From: Candidatus Nitrosocaldaceae archaeon
GTDB taxonomy: Archaea > Thermoproteota > Nitrososphaeria > Nitrososphaerales > Nitrosocaldaceae
Assembly: GCA_026002835.1 (NCBI GenBank)
Contig: BPGC01000006.1
Location: 1 to 64,000, forward strand
Reading direction: 5' to 3'
Length of the DNA stretch: 64,000 nucleotides
Below the pieces are notes generated by a model. That model worked only from the letters and a program-made list of their open reading frames with translations. It was not told the origin of the DNA and made no database searches. The translations under genes and the position numbers were made by a program. Below are positions 17,438 through 26,213 of the stretch, in pieces; within the stretch, counting starts at the first letter, position 1; each line of letters starts with the position of its first letter.

Positions 17438-19003
17438 TCATACACCTCCTAATACTTCAATTACACCTTTCTGCAATACTTCTTGCATGTATGGCACTAT
17501 AACCTGTGTGAACATGTCTGGATATATACCTATAATTATAGTCAATATTGCTAAGAACATCATTGGTGCTCTCATATACCATGAACCTTCTTTTACATGC
17601 TCTAAACCTTCCCTAACTCTTCCATAAAATATACGCTTAATACTCCAGAGTATGTATGAAGCTGTAATAGCAGTTGCTATCATTGCTAATGAGAATACTA
17701 CTATCCTAGCAGTTGAACCTTCTTCAATTGCAGTATTCAATGCTCCTAAGAATAGCATCCATTCAGCCATGAAACCATTTGTTGGAGGTATGCCCATTAT
17801 TGCCAAGCCTCCAATAAATGCTGTAGTTGCTGTTATGGGCAACTTACCAGCCAACCCTCCTAACTTCGAGAATTCCCTAGTATGAGCCTGCATGATAAGC
17901 ATACCAGCCATCATGAAAAGTAATGCTTTGCCAGTTCCATGGCTAACATAAAGCATAACTGAACCAGTTAAACCTAATACACTAACTGATGAATAACCAA
18001 ATAAGAAATAACCCATCTGACTAATACTAGAATACGCTAACATTCTCTTAACATCCTTCTGCATTAGAGCCATTGCTCCCCCATATATCATTGTGACCAT
18101 TCCGCCTACCATAAGCCAGAATGATACATCTGCATAAGTATTTGGCATTAATATAGTTACTAATCTTAACAAAGCATAACCACCAATGCCTATCATAGCT
18201 GGAGACAATAGTGCGCTTATTGGAGTTGGTGCTTCAGCATGAGCATATGGAAGCCAGATATGGAATGGAACTATAGCTAATTTTACTAACAAACCTACAA
18301 TTATTGCTGCTGCAATTAATGGTAATATATCTACTGGTATTCCTTCCTCTTTTATATCGGCCATATCAAAACTTCCAGCAGATAAGCCTAATGTTATCAA
18401 ACCTAGCAACAATACAACTGCTCCAACATGCGTCCAGAATAGATACATCAATGCTATCCTTCTTCTTGCTCCATATCCATAGAATGCAACTAGGAAGAAT
18501 GATGGAACAAGCATAACCTCAAAGAATACATAAAACTCGATAAGATTTGTTGCTAATACAGTAGCAAGCATACCCATAGCAAATACAAGGTATAAAGCAT
18601 AGTAGATGCCCATCTCATGATTCATAACTTGTTTAGGAACCTCGGTTACCGTCTTTATAGGAGTTGCTTGAGTAGATACTTGCATCTCTTCATACTCTTC
18701 CTCTATCTTATGCATCATGTATGGTTTTGAGTATAATACTAGAACAGTTGATAATAGATATATTATTATTGCAAACGGTATGCTCAAACCGTCTAATAAT
18801 AGTCCAAACTCTCCTAACTGATGCCAATTATATTTCTCATAATAATATCCTTCCATCGATGGTATAATTATCATAACTGTAGAGTATAGCATTATACCAA
18901 ATGTGAACCATGTTCCTACAGTAACTCCAGCCTTTTTGGTAATATAATATGCTAGAGGTGATAAGAGTAATGGTATGAATACTGCTTGTAGTAAGAAGTA
19001 CAT
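17438..19003 (-). CDS. nuoM: NADH-quinone oxidoreductase-like subunit M
   Basis: Second antiporter-like proton channel of complex I. The 521 residues include EFYVFFEVMLVPSFFLVAFY with the conserved Glu, and the KLAIVPFHIWLPYAHAEAPT signature of the family, across about 14 membrane helices. A hydrophilic insertion near residues 95-125 (HKIEEEYEEMQVSTQATPIK) is an unusual cytoplasm- or loop-exposed patch. The start overlaps the nuoK stop, as expected for a tightly coupled operon. Confidence 0.94.
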   Translation of the reverse strand: MYFLLQAVFIPLLLSPLAYYITKKAGVTVGTWFTFGIMLYSTVMIIIPSMEGYYYEKYNWHQLGEFGLLLDGLSIPFAIIIYLLSTVLVLYSKPYMMHKIEEEYEEMQVSTQATPIKTVTEVPKQVMNHEMGIYYALYLVFAMGMLATVLATNLIEFYVFFEVMLVPSFFLVAFYGYGARRRIALMYLFWTHVGAVVLLLGLITLGLSAGSFDMADIKEEGIPVDILPLIAAAIIVGLLVKLAIVPFHIWLPYAHAEAPTPISALLSPAMIGIGGYALLRLVTILMPNTYADVSFWLMVGGMVTMIYGGAMALMQKDVKRMLAYSSISQMGYFLFGYSSVSVLGLTGSVMLYVSHGTGKALLFMMAGMLIMQAHTREFSKLGGLAGKLPITATTAFIGGLAIMGIPPTNGFMAEWMLFLGALNTAIEEGSTARIVVFSLAMIATAITASYILWSIKRIFYGRVREGLEHVKEGSWYMRAPMMFLAILTIIIGIYPDMFTQVIVPYMQEVLQKGVIEVLGGV

Positions 19004-19311
19004 CAGCCTCTCAAACCTCTGAACTCCTTCACATCTATCTCGTTGTATAGTCTATATGCTAAGATCATCAATGCTAATCCTACTGCAACCTCAGCAGCTG
19101 CTATTGCTATTGAGAATAATGCTGTTATCTGACCAGCTGGATCTGGTGTTGGTAGATGCCTAGAGAATGCTACGAGATTAAGGTTAGCAGCATTAGCTAT
19201 AATCTCAATTGAGAATAATAATCTTATAAAATTACGCTTAACAACTAGACCATAAATACCTATTGCTAATAATATTCCAGAAACAATTACATATTCAATT
19301 ATCCCAGTCAT
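19003..19311 (-). CDS. nuoK: NADH-quinone oxidoreductase-like subunit K
   Basis: Small three-helix membrane subunit of complex I, MrpC-like. The 102 residues include LLFSIEIIANAANLNLVAFS with the conserved Glu, and AAAEVAVGLALMILAYR with a second conserved Glu. Both ends overlap neighbours: the start lies over the nuoJ stop (4 bp) and the stop over the nuoM start (1 bp). Confidence 0.94.
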   Translation of the reverse strand: MTGIIEYVIVSGILLAIGIYGLVVKRNFIRLLFSIEIIANAANLNLVAFSRHLPTPDPAGQITALFSIAIAAAEVAVGLALMILAYRLYNEIDVKEFRGLRG

Positions 19312-19805
19312 GATCTCTCCTCCCTATCTACCTTTGCTAATACCAATGCTCCAACTACTGCTCCAGCAAGTATTAAGCCTAGTACTATAAGTGCTGGAGA
19401 GTAATACGTTAGCATCTGCTCACTTAATGCTTGTAATGTAACATCACCCTCTGGTTTCTCCCAAGAGGTTAGACCACTATACAAGTATAATGCTCCAATG
19501 AATAGCATTACTCCTAAACCTAGGATTGCTCCTAATACCTTCCTAGGTCCTTCTTTTGTATATAACCATGCTTCCCTTCTAACAAGCATGATAGTAAATA
19601 TGATCAAGACTACAACTGCTCCAACGTATACTGCTACTTGGAACATTGCTACAAATGTAGCATCTAACATTACAAAAAACATTGCAACTCCTAACAAAGA
19701 TATTGCTAAAGCTATAGCACCATATATCAGTTCTTTAAACTCTAATGCTATTATCGCAGCTCCGATCGTAACCACTGATACCGCCACAAATGTTGGATCA
19801 GTCAT
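19308..19805 (-). CDS. nuoJ: NADH-quinone oxidoreductase-like subunit J
   Basis: Five-helix membrane subunit of complex I. The 165 residues show the typical AIALAISLLGVAMFFVMLDA and FQVAVYVGAVVVLIIFTIML segments, the latter containing the conserved YVGA motif that forms the pi-bulge helix. It heads the J-K-M-L-N half of the locus and is separated from nuoI by a gene on the other strand, so it needs its own promoter or a long read-through transcript. Confidence 0.92.
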   Translation of the reverse strand: MTDPTFVAVSVVTIGAAIIALEFKELIYGAIALAISLLGVAMFFVMLDATFVAMFQVAVYVGAVVVLIIFTIMLVRREAWLYTKEGPRKVLGAILGLGVMLFIGALYLYSGLTSWEKPEGDVTLQALSEQMLTYYSPALIVLGLILAGAVVGALVLAKVDREERS

Positions 19806-19841
19806 GCGTTAAAGCGAGGTATAATTCAGTATTTCAATGTT

Positions 19842-19853
19842 TCTATATTATAA
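19842..19853 (+). promoter_or_regulatory. TATA-like box for the PD-(D/E)XK-like gene
   Basis: CTATATTATAAG lies about 27-30 nt before ATG 19877, consistent with a leaderless start there. It sits in the 71-bp space between nuoJ and this divergent gene. Confidence 0.4.
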
Positions 19854-19876
19854 GCTGAAGGTTTTACGCATAGATT

Positions 19877-20848
19877 ATGTTATTCGTTGGTCAAAAAGGT
19901 ATAATAAAATGCTTGAAGTTATATCCAGTAATGCCATTACCTAAAATCGAGGAAAGAACGTTATATCCACCTATAATAGAGTATCTTAAAAAAATAGGTT
20001 TTAAAGCTATAGGAGAAACTTCACTAAGCAAGAAACAGCCTGATATTCTATTCAGCACAGATTCTATTAAATTTGTAGTAGAGGTTAAGATAGGCAAACC
20101 TGATATAGGATTAAAGGCTACTGCTCAAGCATATGATTATGCTAATAGATGGAATACTAGGAATGTTGTAGTATTGATCTATCCAGAAAAATATAAGAAC
20201 CAAACAATATTAGATATGTATAAAGTAAAAGATGTAGCATTAGTTAAACGAGATGATAAATATTGGGAAAAATTAAAAACATACGGTTTAGAGATTGCAT
20301 ATCCATTTCCATGGAATGATCATATTAATAAGAACATAATTGATCAAAACATATACATTGTTATACCTAGAAAAATAAGATTAAATTCACCAAATACTTA
20401 TGCGATAGCGATATATTCAGAAGTAGGATTAAAAGCTGCGGGACCTTCTCTATGGTATATTAAGACACATAAGCATCGAGCTAAACTACTCACAATATAT
20501 TTGAATTCAATATTAACTATATTAGAAATCTTATTATTTAAATCTGAAACACTTGGTGCTGGTTATTTCGAACTTATGAAGGATGATTGGAAGTTGTTTC
20601 ATATAATTGATGTAAAAAGCCTATCAAAAGAAAATATTGAAGATTTATTAACTCTTTTTGATAGAATAAAAGATATAGAATTCCCATCAATATTAGAACA
20701 ATTAGAAAATAGATTCGAGTATAGAGTTGAATTAGATAAAACTATACTCAAAATTCTAGGTTTTACAAACAGAGAGATTAATGAATTATTACCAAAAATA
20801 TATGATGCTATAGTTAACGAATTAAAAATTATGAAAAATGCTAGATAA
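19877..20848 (+). CDS. PD-(D/E)XK nuclease-like protein inside the nuo locus
   Basis: A 323-residue protein not recognised as a named family. Residues about 25-110 match the pattern of a restriction-endonuclease-like fold: an early Glu in KIEERTLYPPIIEYLKK, then QPDILF, a spacer, and VVEVKIG, giving D-x13-E-x-K, followed by AQAYDYANRW and VVVLIYPEKY. The C-terminal 170 residues are helical and unassigned, with LNSILTILEILLF. It runs opposite to the surrounding complex I genes, divergent from nuoJ by 71 bp and abutting the nuoI stop exactly. It is probably a later insertion into an ancestral nuoI-nuoJ junction. An in-frame ATG at 19931 is an alternative start. A nuclease role is inferred from the motif only. 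Confidence 0.65.
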   Translation: MLFVGQKGIIKCLKLYPVMPLPKIEERTLYPPIIEYLKKIGFKAIGETSLSKKQPDILFSTDSIKFVVEVKIGKPDIGLKATAQAYDYANRWNTRNVVVLIYPEKYKNQTILDMYKVKDVALVKRDDKYWEKLKTYGLEIAYPFPWNDHINKNIIDQNIYIVIPRKIRLNSPNTYAIAIYSEVGLKAAGPSLWYIKTHKHRAKLLTIYLNSILTILEILLFKSETLGAGYFELMKDDWKLFHIIDVKSLSKENIEDLLTLFDRIKDIEFPSILEQLENRFEYRVELDKTILKILGFTNREINELLPKIYDAIVNELKIMKNAR

Positions 20849-21376
20849 TTACTCTTTCTCCATGCTATGAACCTTCTCTTTTCTATGAGTTGCTCCTAAC
20901 TCATCTATATCTATAACATAATTACCTCTATAATCTGGCTTTACTGCTAACTGATCTGGAGTATAGATCAGATGTTCTTTTGTATATGATGATAATTCAT
21001 AGTCATCAGTCATGAATAAGGCATAGAATGGACATGCATCAACGCATAAACCACAAAAGACACATTTACCATAATCTATCTGAGGCATTATTCCTTTTTT
21101 GTTCTGCTTCAAATCTTTATCTACCTTAACCATCTCTATAGCTTCAGCAATACCTTCACACATTATCGAGCATAATTGGCATCCAGTGCATTTATCATGG
21201 AATAGTATATGCCTTCCTCTATACCCAGCGATGCCTACTCCTTCCTTTGGATCAAATTGGTAACCATCTCCTACAAACTTTAACTTCTGCTCTGGATAGA
21301 ATAGAGTAAACCTTCTGATAACTACATGCTTACTACCAGACTCCAAAGCCTTGAACATACCTTCTACTGAACTCAT
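20849..21376 (-). CDS. nuoI: NADH-quinone oxidoreductase-like subunit I
   Basis: Two-[4Fe-4S] ferredoxin subunit that passes electrons to NuoB in the peripheral arm. The 175 residues hold CTGCQLCSIMCEGIAEAIEM and CVFCGLCVDACPFYALFM, each giving C-x2-C-x2-C-x3-C. In the first cluster the usual proline after the last Cys is Glu. N-terminal FTLFYPEQ and FHDKCTGC are family-like. It is the last gene of the A-B-C-D-H-I half and abuts the opposite-strand gene at 20848. Confidence 0.93.
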   Translation of the reverse strand: MSSVEGMFKALESGSKHVVIRRFTLFYPEQKLKFVGDGYQFDPKEGVGIAGYRGRHILFHDKCTGCQLCSIMCEGIAEAIEMVKVDKDLKQNKKGIMPQIDYGKCVFCGLCVDACPFYALFMTDDYELSSYTKEHLIYTPDQLAVKPDYRGNYVIDIDELGATHRKEKVHSMEKE

Positions 21377-21383
21377 GCTCTCA

Positions 21384-22649
21384 CTAACTAAATGGTACTA
21401 CACCAGCATATATTAATCCTACAGCTATGAATATATTTATAAATGCTATTGCTATCAACTTTGCCCATCCTGTCCTTAATAATATATCAATCCTTATTCT
21501 AGGATTGATACCTCTTGGCAGTATCATCAATGCTGCTACACCAAATGTTTTTACACTAAACCATAGGAATGAACTTAGCTCTTCTCCAGTCAATACTAGA
21601 GCGTCAAATATGTGTATATCATTGAATACAACTGGTCCGGTCCATCCACCCATGAATAATGTAACAAATATTCCTGCTAGAGCATATAACTTTACATAGT
21701 TTGCTAACTGTATCAAACCATAAGCCATTCCAGAATATTCGGTTAGCCAACCAGCAACTATCTCACTCTCTGCCTCTGGTATATCGAATGGTACTCTCTC
21801 CAACTCTGCTAATGCTGTTATGAAGAAGACGAATGCTCCAATTGGTAATAAGAACAAGAACCAAGTATTTGCTACTTGAGCTTCAACTATTCCAGAAAAG
21901 TTCAGAGTTCCTGCTAATATAACTACTCCTAATACAGATAAGAATAATGGTATCTCATAAGATATCAATTGATGCAATGCTCTTAATCCTCCTATGAATG
22001 GATACTTGCTATTACTTGCCCATGATGCTAATAATGCAGTTATTGGGAAGAATCCTAGTAATGCAAACATTACTAACACTCCTACATCAATATCTGCAAC
22101 TACCCATCCAGGTCCTACTGGAACAAGTGATACTAAACCAGCTGCTGCAACTACCATGATTACTGGTGCTGCAAGGAATATAGGTTTATCAGCAGCTGCT
22201 GGAACTATGATCTCTTTGCCTAACAATTTTAATAGATCTGCGATCAATTGAGGAAATCCTCCAAACTGTCTTATCCACCATAATGCCTCTTTACCAGCAT
22301 AATGCGGTCCAACTCTAATCTGCATCTTTGCTAAGAACTTTCTCTCATAGAATATCAGTAGAGTAGCAAATATAGATGCAAATCCAAATCCTGGAAATAC
22401 TGCTACTCTGAATAGATCTGATTCAAGCATAGCTCTTATCAATGGTGCTCCAACCTGTGGATTAGTTAGCATAGTTAGTAATAGATAAGGAGTTATCTCT
22501 ATACCCTCAATCTCTGGAGGTTCGATGAAGAATAATACAATAAATAGGATTGGTATGCCTATTAATGATACTACAGTTAGAATCCAGAAGGTAAGCCATA
22601 AAACACTTTTTATGAAATTTGCAAACGTGAACTCTTCTACTGTCATCAT
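21384..22649 (-). CDS. nuoH: NADH-quinone oxidoreductase-like subunit H
   Basis: Membrane subunit that connects the peripheral arm to the proton channels and forms part of the quinone site. The 421 residues include FYERKFLAKMQIRVGPHYAG, the charged cytoplasmic loop AELERVPFDIPEAESEIVAG, and LRTGWAKLIAIAFINI near the C-terminus. About nine membrane segments are visible. The N-terminus is about 60 residues longer than common bacterial NuoH and contains two extra hydrophobic stretches. It overlaps the nuoD stop by 4 bp and precedes nuoI by 7 bp. Confidence 0.94.
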   Translation of the reverse strand: MMTVEEFTFANFIKSVLWLTFWILTVVSLIGIPILFIVLFFIEPPEIEGIEITPYLLLTMLTNPQVGAPLIRAMLESDLFRVAVFPGFGFASIFATLLIFYERKFLAKMQIRVGPHYAGKEALWWIRQFGGFPQLIADLLKLLGKEIIVPAAADKPIFLAAPVIMVVAAAGLVSLVPVGPGWVVADIDVGVLVMFALLGFFPITALLASWASNSKYPFIGGLRALHQLISYEIPLFLSVLGVVILAGTLNFSGIVEAQVANTWFLFLLPIGAFVFFITALAELERVPFDIPEAESEIVAGWLTEYSGMAYGLIQLANYVKLYALAGIFVTLFMGGWTGPVVFNDIHIFDALVLTGEELSSFLWFSVKTFGVAALMILPRGINPRIRIDILLRTGWAKLIAIAFINIFIAVGLIYAGVVPFS

Positions 22650-23797
22650 CTATCAGCCTCTACTGGCCAATAATTTAAGCCCCAATATATAGCTGGCATA
22701 TCTGCTAACCTTGCTCCTATCAGTAATTTCCTCATTGCTGGTATAGCTCTAAATGATGGTACACTTAACTTTACTCTATAAGGTTTGGGTGTGCCATCAC
22801 TAACTATATAATATGCTAATTCTCCTCTTCCAGCTTCAACTCTCTTAAATGCTTCACCTACTTTTCCTTTAGGATTAGGAGGTAACTTTGCTCTAACTGG
22901 TCCATCTGGGATCTTCTCCAATGCTTGTAGGATCATATCAACGCTCTCATACATCTCTAGATATGGCACATAAGCTCTAGCAAAGCAGTCTCCTTCCTTC
23001 ATATATTTAACTTCAAAATCTAATTCGTCATAAACATCATATGGTTCAACCTTCCTTATATCATGTTTAACATTTGATCCTCTAAGGACTGGACCAGTTA
23101 CTCCTAGATTAATAGCTGTCTCTCTTGACATTACTCCAACACCCTTTGTTCTATCTAAGAATAACGGATTATTATAGAATATATCATAATACTCATCCAA
23201 TCTCTTCCTAAAATATTTTAATTGCTTGATAGCTCTATCCTTGAATATATCAGGAAGATCGTTCCTAACTCCTCCAGGAACAAAGTATGCATGAGTTACT
23301 CTAGCACCAGATGCTAGTTCTGCTAAATCTATAAGCAGTTCTCGATCGGCCATAGGCCACATGAACATTGTAGAATGACCTAAGAATATTCCATATATTC
23401 CTAACCAATATAATTCAAATATCATCTTATTTATCTCAGCCATTATAACACGAATGAATTGAGCTCTTCTAGGAACCTCGATTCCTAGCAATTCTTCAAC
23501 TGCTAAGCAATAAGGATATAATATACCACAAGAGTCTGCTATAACTGGTCTCTCTAGATGAGGTATATTCTGAATATAATTTCTATACTCACACATCTTC
23601 TCCTCCCCTCTATGAACATATCCTGGATCTGGTTCTGCATCTACAATTATGTCTCCATCAACCTTGATCATTAATCTAAAATGTCCAGAGCCTGGATGTT
23701 GAGGACCAACACTCAGAGTTAAGATGCCTTTCTCTTTGGTCTGCTCTATGCTTAATCCAGGAGGCATATTTGCATTGAATCTTTCTATATCGCTCAT
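22646..23797 (-). CDS. nuoD: NADH-quinone oxidoreductase-like subunit D
   Basis: Forms the quinone-reduction site with NuoB. The 383-residue protein has VGPQHPGSGHFRLMI near residues 31-45, DPGYVHRGEEKMCE near 58-71, and RGELAYYIVSDGTPKPYRVK near the end, all typical of the 49-kDa family. The [NiFe]-hydrogenase-type CxxC metal ligands are absent, as expected for complex I. It starts 2 bp after the nuoC stop. Confidence 0.95.
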   Translation of the reverse strand: MSDIERFNANMPPGLSIEQTKEKGILTLSVGPQHPGSGHFRLMIKVDGDIIVDAEPDPGYVHRGEEKMCEYRNYIQNIPHLERPVIADSCGILYPYCLAVEELLGIEVPRRAQFIRVIMAEINKMIFELYWLGIYGIFLGHSTMFMWPMADRELLIDLAELASGARVTHAYFVPGGVRNDLPDIFKDRAIKQLKYFRKRLDEYYDIFYNNPLFLDRTKGVGVMSRETAINLGVTGPVLRGSNVKHDIRKVEPYDVYDELDFEVKYMKEGDCFARAYVPYLEMYESVDMILQALEKIPDGPVRAKLPPNPKGKVGEAFKRVEAGRGELAYYIVSDGTPKPYRVKLSVPSFRAIPAMRKLLIGARLADMPAIYWGLNYWPVEADR

Positions 23798-23799
23798 AC

Positions 23800-24285
23800 C
23801 TATCTACCTTTTATCTGGAAGTCTTTCCTCAAGGGTGGCATATCTGCCCAATCTTCAGGAAGAAGCAACCTATCAAGCTTTCTATGTCCTTCAAATATCA
23901 CTCCTAACATCTCAAAAGTCTCTCTCTCATGATACTCTACTCCTTCGTATACATCCATCAACGTTGGAGTCTTTGGATTATCCCTAGGAACTCTAACAGC
24001 AAATGCCAATACTATTGCCCTATAATCATCATTTGAACAAGAATCTATATGATAAATAACCTCGATTGCATTATCTTTAGGATAATCTGTGCCAGCAACT
24101 GATATTGGATGATCGAATCCTAATTCTTTAATAAATTTAGCAAACTCCTTAATATTGTCAGTAGTAACATCAAACCTTATCCTTTTTGGTCTGGCATAGC
24201 TCAATTTTACTTGCTCGCCAAATTTAGCAATAATCTTATCAATAATCCCTTTCTCAATTGCTGGGATCTCTTGATCTTGTGCCAT
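23800..24285 (-). CDS. nuoC: NADH-quinone oxidoreductase-like subunit C
   Basis: The 30-kDa-type subunit of the peripheral arm. The 161 residues include GFDHPISVAGTDYP, VYEGVEYHERETFEMLGVIF and the C-terminal RLLLPEDWADMPPLRKDFQI, the best-known NuoC signature. It is a separate gene, not fused to nuoD as in some bacteria. It lies 6 bp from nuoB and 2 bp from nuoD. Confidence 0.95.
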   Translation of the reverse strand: MAQDQEIPAIEKGIIDKIIAKFGEQVKLSYARPKRIRFDVTTDNIKEFAKFIKELGFDHPISVAGTDYPKDNAIEVIYHIDSCSNDDYRAIVLAFAVRVPRDNPKTPTLMDVYEGVEYHERETFEMLGVIFEGHRKLDRLLLPEDWADMPPLRKDFQIKGR

Positions 24286-24291
24286 GATTAC

Positions 24292-24804
24292 TCATCTGAA
24301 TTTTGTATGCTTGATCTTTTCTTGTAAAAGTATACAGCCTTGGATTAGTGTCTCTGGTCTTGGAGGACATCCTGGAACATATACATCTACTGGAATAACG
24401 CTATCTATTCCTGGCAATACATTATATGAATCGAAGTATAAACCTCCAGTTATTGCACATGCTCCCATTGCTACAACATACTTTGGATCTGGCATCTGAT
24501 CGTAGATCATCCTAACCCTCGGTGCCATCTTTCTAGTTACCGTGCCTTGTATAACCATAAGATCACATTGCCTTAATGAACCAAATGCTTCAATAATACC
24601 AAACCTTTCAACATCATATCTTGGACCAGATGCTGCACCGAACTCTAAACTACAGCATGCTGTCTCTAGATGGACTGGCCACAATGACCATAGCCTTCCC
24701 CAATTTATTGCATAACCTATTGGTGGTTCAATAGTCTTGACTATAGCCTCTTTGAGCTTACCTACCCAGACATTAAAGTTTGTTGGACTTGTATTCTTTA
24801 ACAT
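24292..24804 (-). CDS. nuoB: NADH-quinone oxidoreductase-like subunit B
   Basis: Holds the terminal [4Fe-4S] cluster N2 next to the quinone site. The 170 residues show HLETACCSLEFGAA with the tandem Cys pair near residues 49-50, GACAITGG near 114-121, and DVYVPGCPPRPE near 142-153, together the four cluster ligands. The length is standard. It is 35 bp after nuoA. Confidence 0.95.
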   Translation of the reverse strand: MLKNTSPTNFNVWVGKLKEAIVKTIEPPIGYAINWGRLWSLWPVHLETACCSLEFGAASGPRYDVERFGIIEAFGSLRQCDLMVIQGTVTRKMAPRVRMIYDQMPDPKYVVAMGACAITGGLYFDSYNVLPGIDSVIPVDVYVPGCPPRPETLIQGCILLQEKIKHTKFR

Positions 24805-24839
24805 ATTATCATCTCACCTCTCATATTATTTATACATTA

Positions 24840-25217
24840 TTACCATATATCCTTCTTACCAGAGAGATACATAGCATAGCCCATAGCTGCTCCTAATATT
24901 GCTAGGAATGCTACCATGGGTAATGTTACAAATCTAGGTAATGCTAAGAGTGATGTACCCCAGACATATAAGAATATAGCCATTACATCAAATACTACAA
25001 ACATTATTACATATGCATAATATTGCATCATAAAGTGTGTCTTACCTTCACCCGTGGGAACTTGTCCACATTCCATAGGGAGGAATTTTACTGGATTTAC
25101 AAACCTTCTTCTAGGCGCTACTATCTTTGCAATTATCAATGCTGGAACTGATGCTAATACTCCAAATGCCAACATGAGCCATAAGGTATCAAACCCAGAT
25201 AGGATCTCATGTGTCAT
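24840..25217 (-). CDS. nuoA: NADH-quinone oxidoreductase-like subunit A
   Basis: First gene of the complex I locus. The 125-residue, three-helix membrane protein has the cytoplasmic loop FLPMECGQVPTGEGKTHFMM, where the conserved Glu-Cys-Gly is visible, followed by QYYAYVIMFVVFDVMAIFLY. A TATA-like box sits about 27 nt before the ATG. No nuoE, nuoF or nuoG lies beside the operon, so the electron donor is not shown by this locus. Confidence 0.94.
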   Translation of the reverse strand: MTHEILSGFDTLWLMLAFGVLASVPALIIAKIVAPRRRFVNPVKFLPMECGQVPTGEGKTHFMMQYYAYVIMFVVFDVMAIFLYVWGTSLLALPRFVTLPMVAFLAILGAAMGYAMYLSGKKDIW

Positions 25218-25240
25218 GCGAATGATGAGGATTATTAGGT

Positions 25241-25248
25241 TATAAAAG
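25241..25248 (-). promoter_or_regulatory. TATA-like box for the nuoA operon
   Basis: The minus strand reads CTTTTATA here, centred about 27 nt before the nuoA ATG, suggesting a leaderless transcript. It lies directly beside the stop codon of the Pop5-like gene upstream. Confidence 0.4.
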
Positions 25249-25249
25249 T

Positions 25250-25507
25250 TTATCTTTTACATTCAAAGCATTCTATTATCCTTTTCTTCCTCTCTCTTAA
25301 CGCTTTTAAAGTGCCAGACATATTCAATGTTACTATACCTTCTTTCTTTAATCTATCTCTAACATCATCTAAATCTGAGAGGTAACATCTAATTATAGCA
25401 TAAGGATGATCTCTTTCAATAAGATTAATCTTTAACTCTCTACATTTATCCTTATTTAACCTTGTATTGCTATAGATCAATATATACCTCTTCTTCCTTC
25501 TAACCAT
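25250..25507 (-). CDS. Probable RNase P protein component 2 (Pop5-like)
   Basis: An 85-residue basic protein from the second ATG (MVRRKKRYILIYSN); an ATG 9 bp upstream adds MSS. The opening resembles the MVRxKxRYLL start of archaeal Pop5, and YAIIRCYLSDLDDVRDRLKK with LNMSGTLKALRERKK resembles the Pop5 end, where an SGT-K motif is conserved. It is shorter than usual (about 110-140 residues). It would bind RNase P RNA in tRNA 5' maturation. The overlapping upstream gene is an exosome-associated family that is often clustered with RNase P genes in archaea, which supports the call. Confidence 0.6.
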   Translation of the reverse strand: MVRRKKRYILIYSNTRLNKDKCRELKINLIERDHPYAIIRCYLSDLDDVRDRLKKEGIVTLNMSGTLKALRERKKRIIECFECKR

Positions 25508-25934
25508 GCTGCTCACTTAGATACTGCTTTAGTATATCAAACTCTACATTAGGCTTAAAGCCTTTAACCTTAAACCTTATCTTTATAGCATCTTGATCTC
25601 CTAAAACTATTCTATTCTTGAACAATTCTTGTTTATTTAAGCGAATGAATAAGGAATTTCTATCTATATGTTTATCAAGATTATCTGCTAGGTGTATCTT
25701 ATCATGTATATTTATTGAATTAAATATTATATCAGCTAACTTTCTAGCATCTTCAGCATTTAATCTAGCCTTTAATAGTATGACTTCATTACCATAATAT
25801 CCTTCTAATTTGTTGCTAGTAAACTTCTCTATATCTATCTTTAAGATATCTTTAATTATAGTAAGTATTTTATCATAATCTTCAGTAGCATGTATTATTA
25901 CATCTATCTCTGCTGAGATAAATCTAGTCTGCAT
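25500..25934 (-). CDS. Exosome-associated RNA-binding protein (COG1325-like)
   Basis: A 144-residue protein with an alpha/beta RNA-binding-like fold. It matches the archaeal predicted exosome subunit family by ISAEIDVIIHATEDYDKILT at the N-terminus, LEGYYGNEVILLKARL in the middle, and SLFIRLNKQELFKNRIVLGD followed by AIKIRFKVKG. The YGN and R-x-x-KQ motifs are the points of recognition. It overlaps the Pop5-like gene by 8 bp, so the two are co-transcribed, presumably serving RNA processing. Confidence 0.72.
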   Translation of the reverse strand: MQTRFISAEIDVIIHATEDYDKILTIIKDILKIDIEKFTSNKLEGYYGNEVILLKARLNAEDARKLADIIFNSINIHDKIHLADNLDKHIDRNSLFIRLNKQELFKNRIVLGDQDAIKIRFKVKGFKPNVEFDILKQYLSEQHG

Positions 25935-25949
25935 AGATCTGCTAATCTA

Positions 25950-26177
25950 TTAATCAAGTATAATTCTTGCTGCTTTAGATAATGCTATAGTTATATTGTA
26001 TGTATCCTTATACTCTAATAAACCGAATCTGATCAATAGATTAACTACTTGCATGGTATTATCTTTTGATATGCATAGATGATTTGTTAACTCGTCTATA
26101 GTAACTATATCATTCTCTGCTATATACTCAAATATGGAACTTGCAAGAGAGTATCTACTCTCATTTTCATAATCCAT
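25950..26177 (-). CDS. Small winged-helix protein
   Basis: A 75-residue protein that is almost entirely one winged helix-turn-helix: SIFEYIAENDIVTIDELTNH, then CISKDNTMQVVNLLIRFGLL as the likely recognition helix, and a short wing EYKDTYNITIALS. It may bind DNA, but no target is visible. It lies 15 bp upstream of the exosome-associated gene in the same direction and could be part of that transcript. Confidence 0.6.
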   Translation of the reverse strand: MDYENESRYSLASSIFEYIAENDIVTIDELTNHLCISKDNTMQVVNLLIRFGLLEYKDTYNITIALSKAARIILD

Positions 26178-26213
26178 GTATATATTTCATTGGATAAAAA
26201 TATAAACTTTCCT

